Positions 63,557 through 64,000 of a stretch of DNA of 64,000 bases are shown piece by piece (positions within the stretch are counted from its first letter, which is position 1; every line of letters begins with the position of its first letter). The DNA comes from Rhizobium rhododendri. GTDB taxonomy: Bacteria > Pseudomonadota > Alphaproteobacteria > Rhizobiales > Rhizobiaceae. Under the pieces are notes generated by a model that was given only the letters and a program-made list of their open reading frames with translations, was not told the DNA's origin and did no database searches. The stretch lies in NCBI RefSeq assembly GCF_007000325.2, contig NZ_CP117267.1:3498501-3562500 (forward strand). Reading direction: 5' to 3'. The position numbers were made by a program, and so were the translations under genes.

Positions 63557-64000
63557 GACATCATCCTTGCAGCGCGCCACTCCTCGCGCACCTCTTCGTC
63601 GAGATCGTCCGGCCTTTCTGCCGCAAATAGCGCAAACTCGCCAGCCGTCATCAGTCGACCCAGGGCCCAGGCCGCCATGCCGCGCACGATGGGCGCGCTG
63701 TCGTCGGCAAGCCGCCGGCATGGCTCGATCAATGTCCCGTCGCGCGAATTGCCGGCAGCGATCAGAACGTTACGCGTAAACCTGTCGCGGCCGATGCGCT
63801 TGATGGGCGAGCCGCTGAAAAAGCTGCGGAAGCTTGCGTCGTCAAGGCCGAGCAGGAAGGCGATCGACGGCTCCCGCAGATCCTCCCGTGCCACCAGCTT
63901 CATCTCGGAGGCACTTGCTGCAAACTTGTTCCAGGGGCAGGCGGCAAGGCAATCGTCGCAGCCGTAGATGCGGTTGCCGATGAGCGGCCGCAGTTGTCTG
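63544..64000 (-). CDS. queG: Epoxyqueuosine reductase QueG, C-terminal part
   Basis: Partial gene entering from the right edge; about 151 C-terminal residues are visible, beginning RQLRPLIGNRIYGCDDC. The 4Fe-4S motif CDDCLAACPW is visible, followed by NKFAAS and a HEAT-like C-terminal region (LIEPCRRLADDSAPIVRGMA). QueG uses two 4Fe-4S clusters and cobalamin to reduce epoxyqueuosine in tRNA to queuosine. It precedes the SDR gene with a 13-nt overlap. Confidence 0.93.
   Translation of the reverse strand, partial: RQLRPLIGNRIYGCDDCLAACPWNKFAASASEMKLVAREDLREPSIAFLLGLDDASFRSFFSGSPIKRIGRDRFTRNVLIAAGNSRDGTLIEPCRRLADDSAPIVRGMAAWALGRLMTAGEFALFAAERPDDLDEEVREEWRAARMMSCTQ

Overview
This 64-kb window looks like ordinary, gene-dense chromosome from an alphaproteobacterium of the Rhizobiaceae (Rhizobium/Agrobacterium/Sinorhizobium group). 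Support comes from high G+C coding DNA on both strands, the glxABCD/glnT-type cluster, a membrane ferritin MbfA preceded by an Irr-type iron control element, BA14K-like and DUF3422 proteins, a BTLCP transglutaminase-like protein with a CtrA-type box, and the order infC-rpmI-rplT-pheS-pheT. I see no prophage, insertion sequence, CRISPR array or rRNA operon. One tRNA gene, tRNA-Leu(CAG), is present. The main sign of accessory DNA is a small insert between pheS and pheT.

Layout. 0-5.4 kb: a minus-strand glx cluster of glxA regulator, glxB/C/D glutamate-synthase-like subunits, an OsmC protein and the start of a type III glutamine synthetase. 5.4-10.3 kb: a secreted GH5 glycanase, a polytopic sugar-nucleotide dehydratase, a family 25 glycosyltransferase and a small secreted protein. 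10.4-15.7 kb: tRNA-Leu, a phosphomannomutase, a BA14K-like secreted protein overlapping a SelW/Rdx protein, a YciB/IspZ membrane protein and lepA. 15.8-19 kb: an XRE-cupin regulator, a GNAT enzyme, a histone-deacetylase-fold amidohydrolase and an EamA exporter, possibly a polyamine module. 19-21.2 kb: a truncated haemoglobin divergent from mbfA, and a Gly/Tyr/Arg-rich lipoprotein.

21.4-30.3 kb: a BTLCP protein, an alpha/beta hydrolase, then the translation block infC, rpmI, rplT, a kinase-fold gene, pheS, three inserted accessory genes (a DUF4160 pseudogene, a DUF2442 gene and a DEDDh exonuclease) and pheT, the last five joined by 0- or 4-nt junctions. 30.3-40 kb: DUF3422, DUF3072, two aldo/keto reductases, a LysR regulator, an M15-like protein, a GNAT enzyme, a Gfo/Idh/MocA oxidoreductase, and a GtrA protein beside a large GT-C-like membrane protein. 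40-46.7 kb: xseA, a MarR/EamA pair sharing two 16-bp operator-like palindromes, an M29 aminopeptidase, and an AstE-like/YffB/YbaK operon. 46.9-49.7 kb: a Fec-type ABC importer. 50-54.6 kb: guaA, mtnN, a thioesterase, TspO and DUF2252.

54.6-59.7 kb holds a four-gene periplasmic operon: imelysin, di-haem DUF1111 protein, second imelysin and Tat-exported DUF1513. It is the most coherent poorly understood system in the window and is probably concerned with metal or redox handling. The window ends with an HPP protein, rsmB, an RlpA-like protein, an SDR-family protein and the 3' part of queG.

Start sites were chosen from family alignment knowledge and visible Shine-Dalgarno sequences. Nothing was searched against a database.
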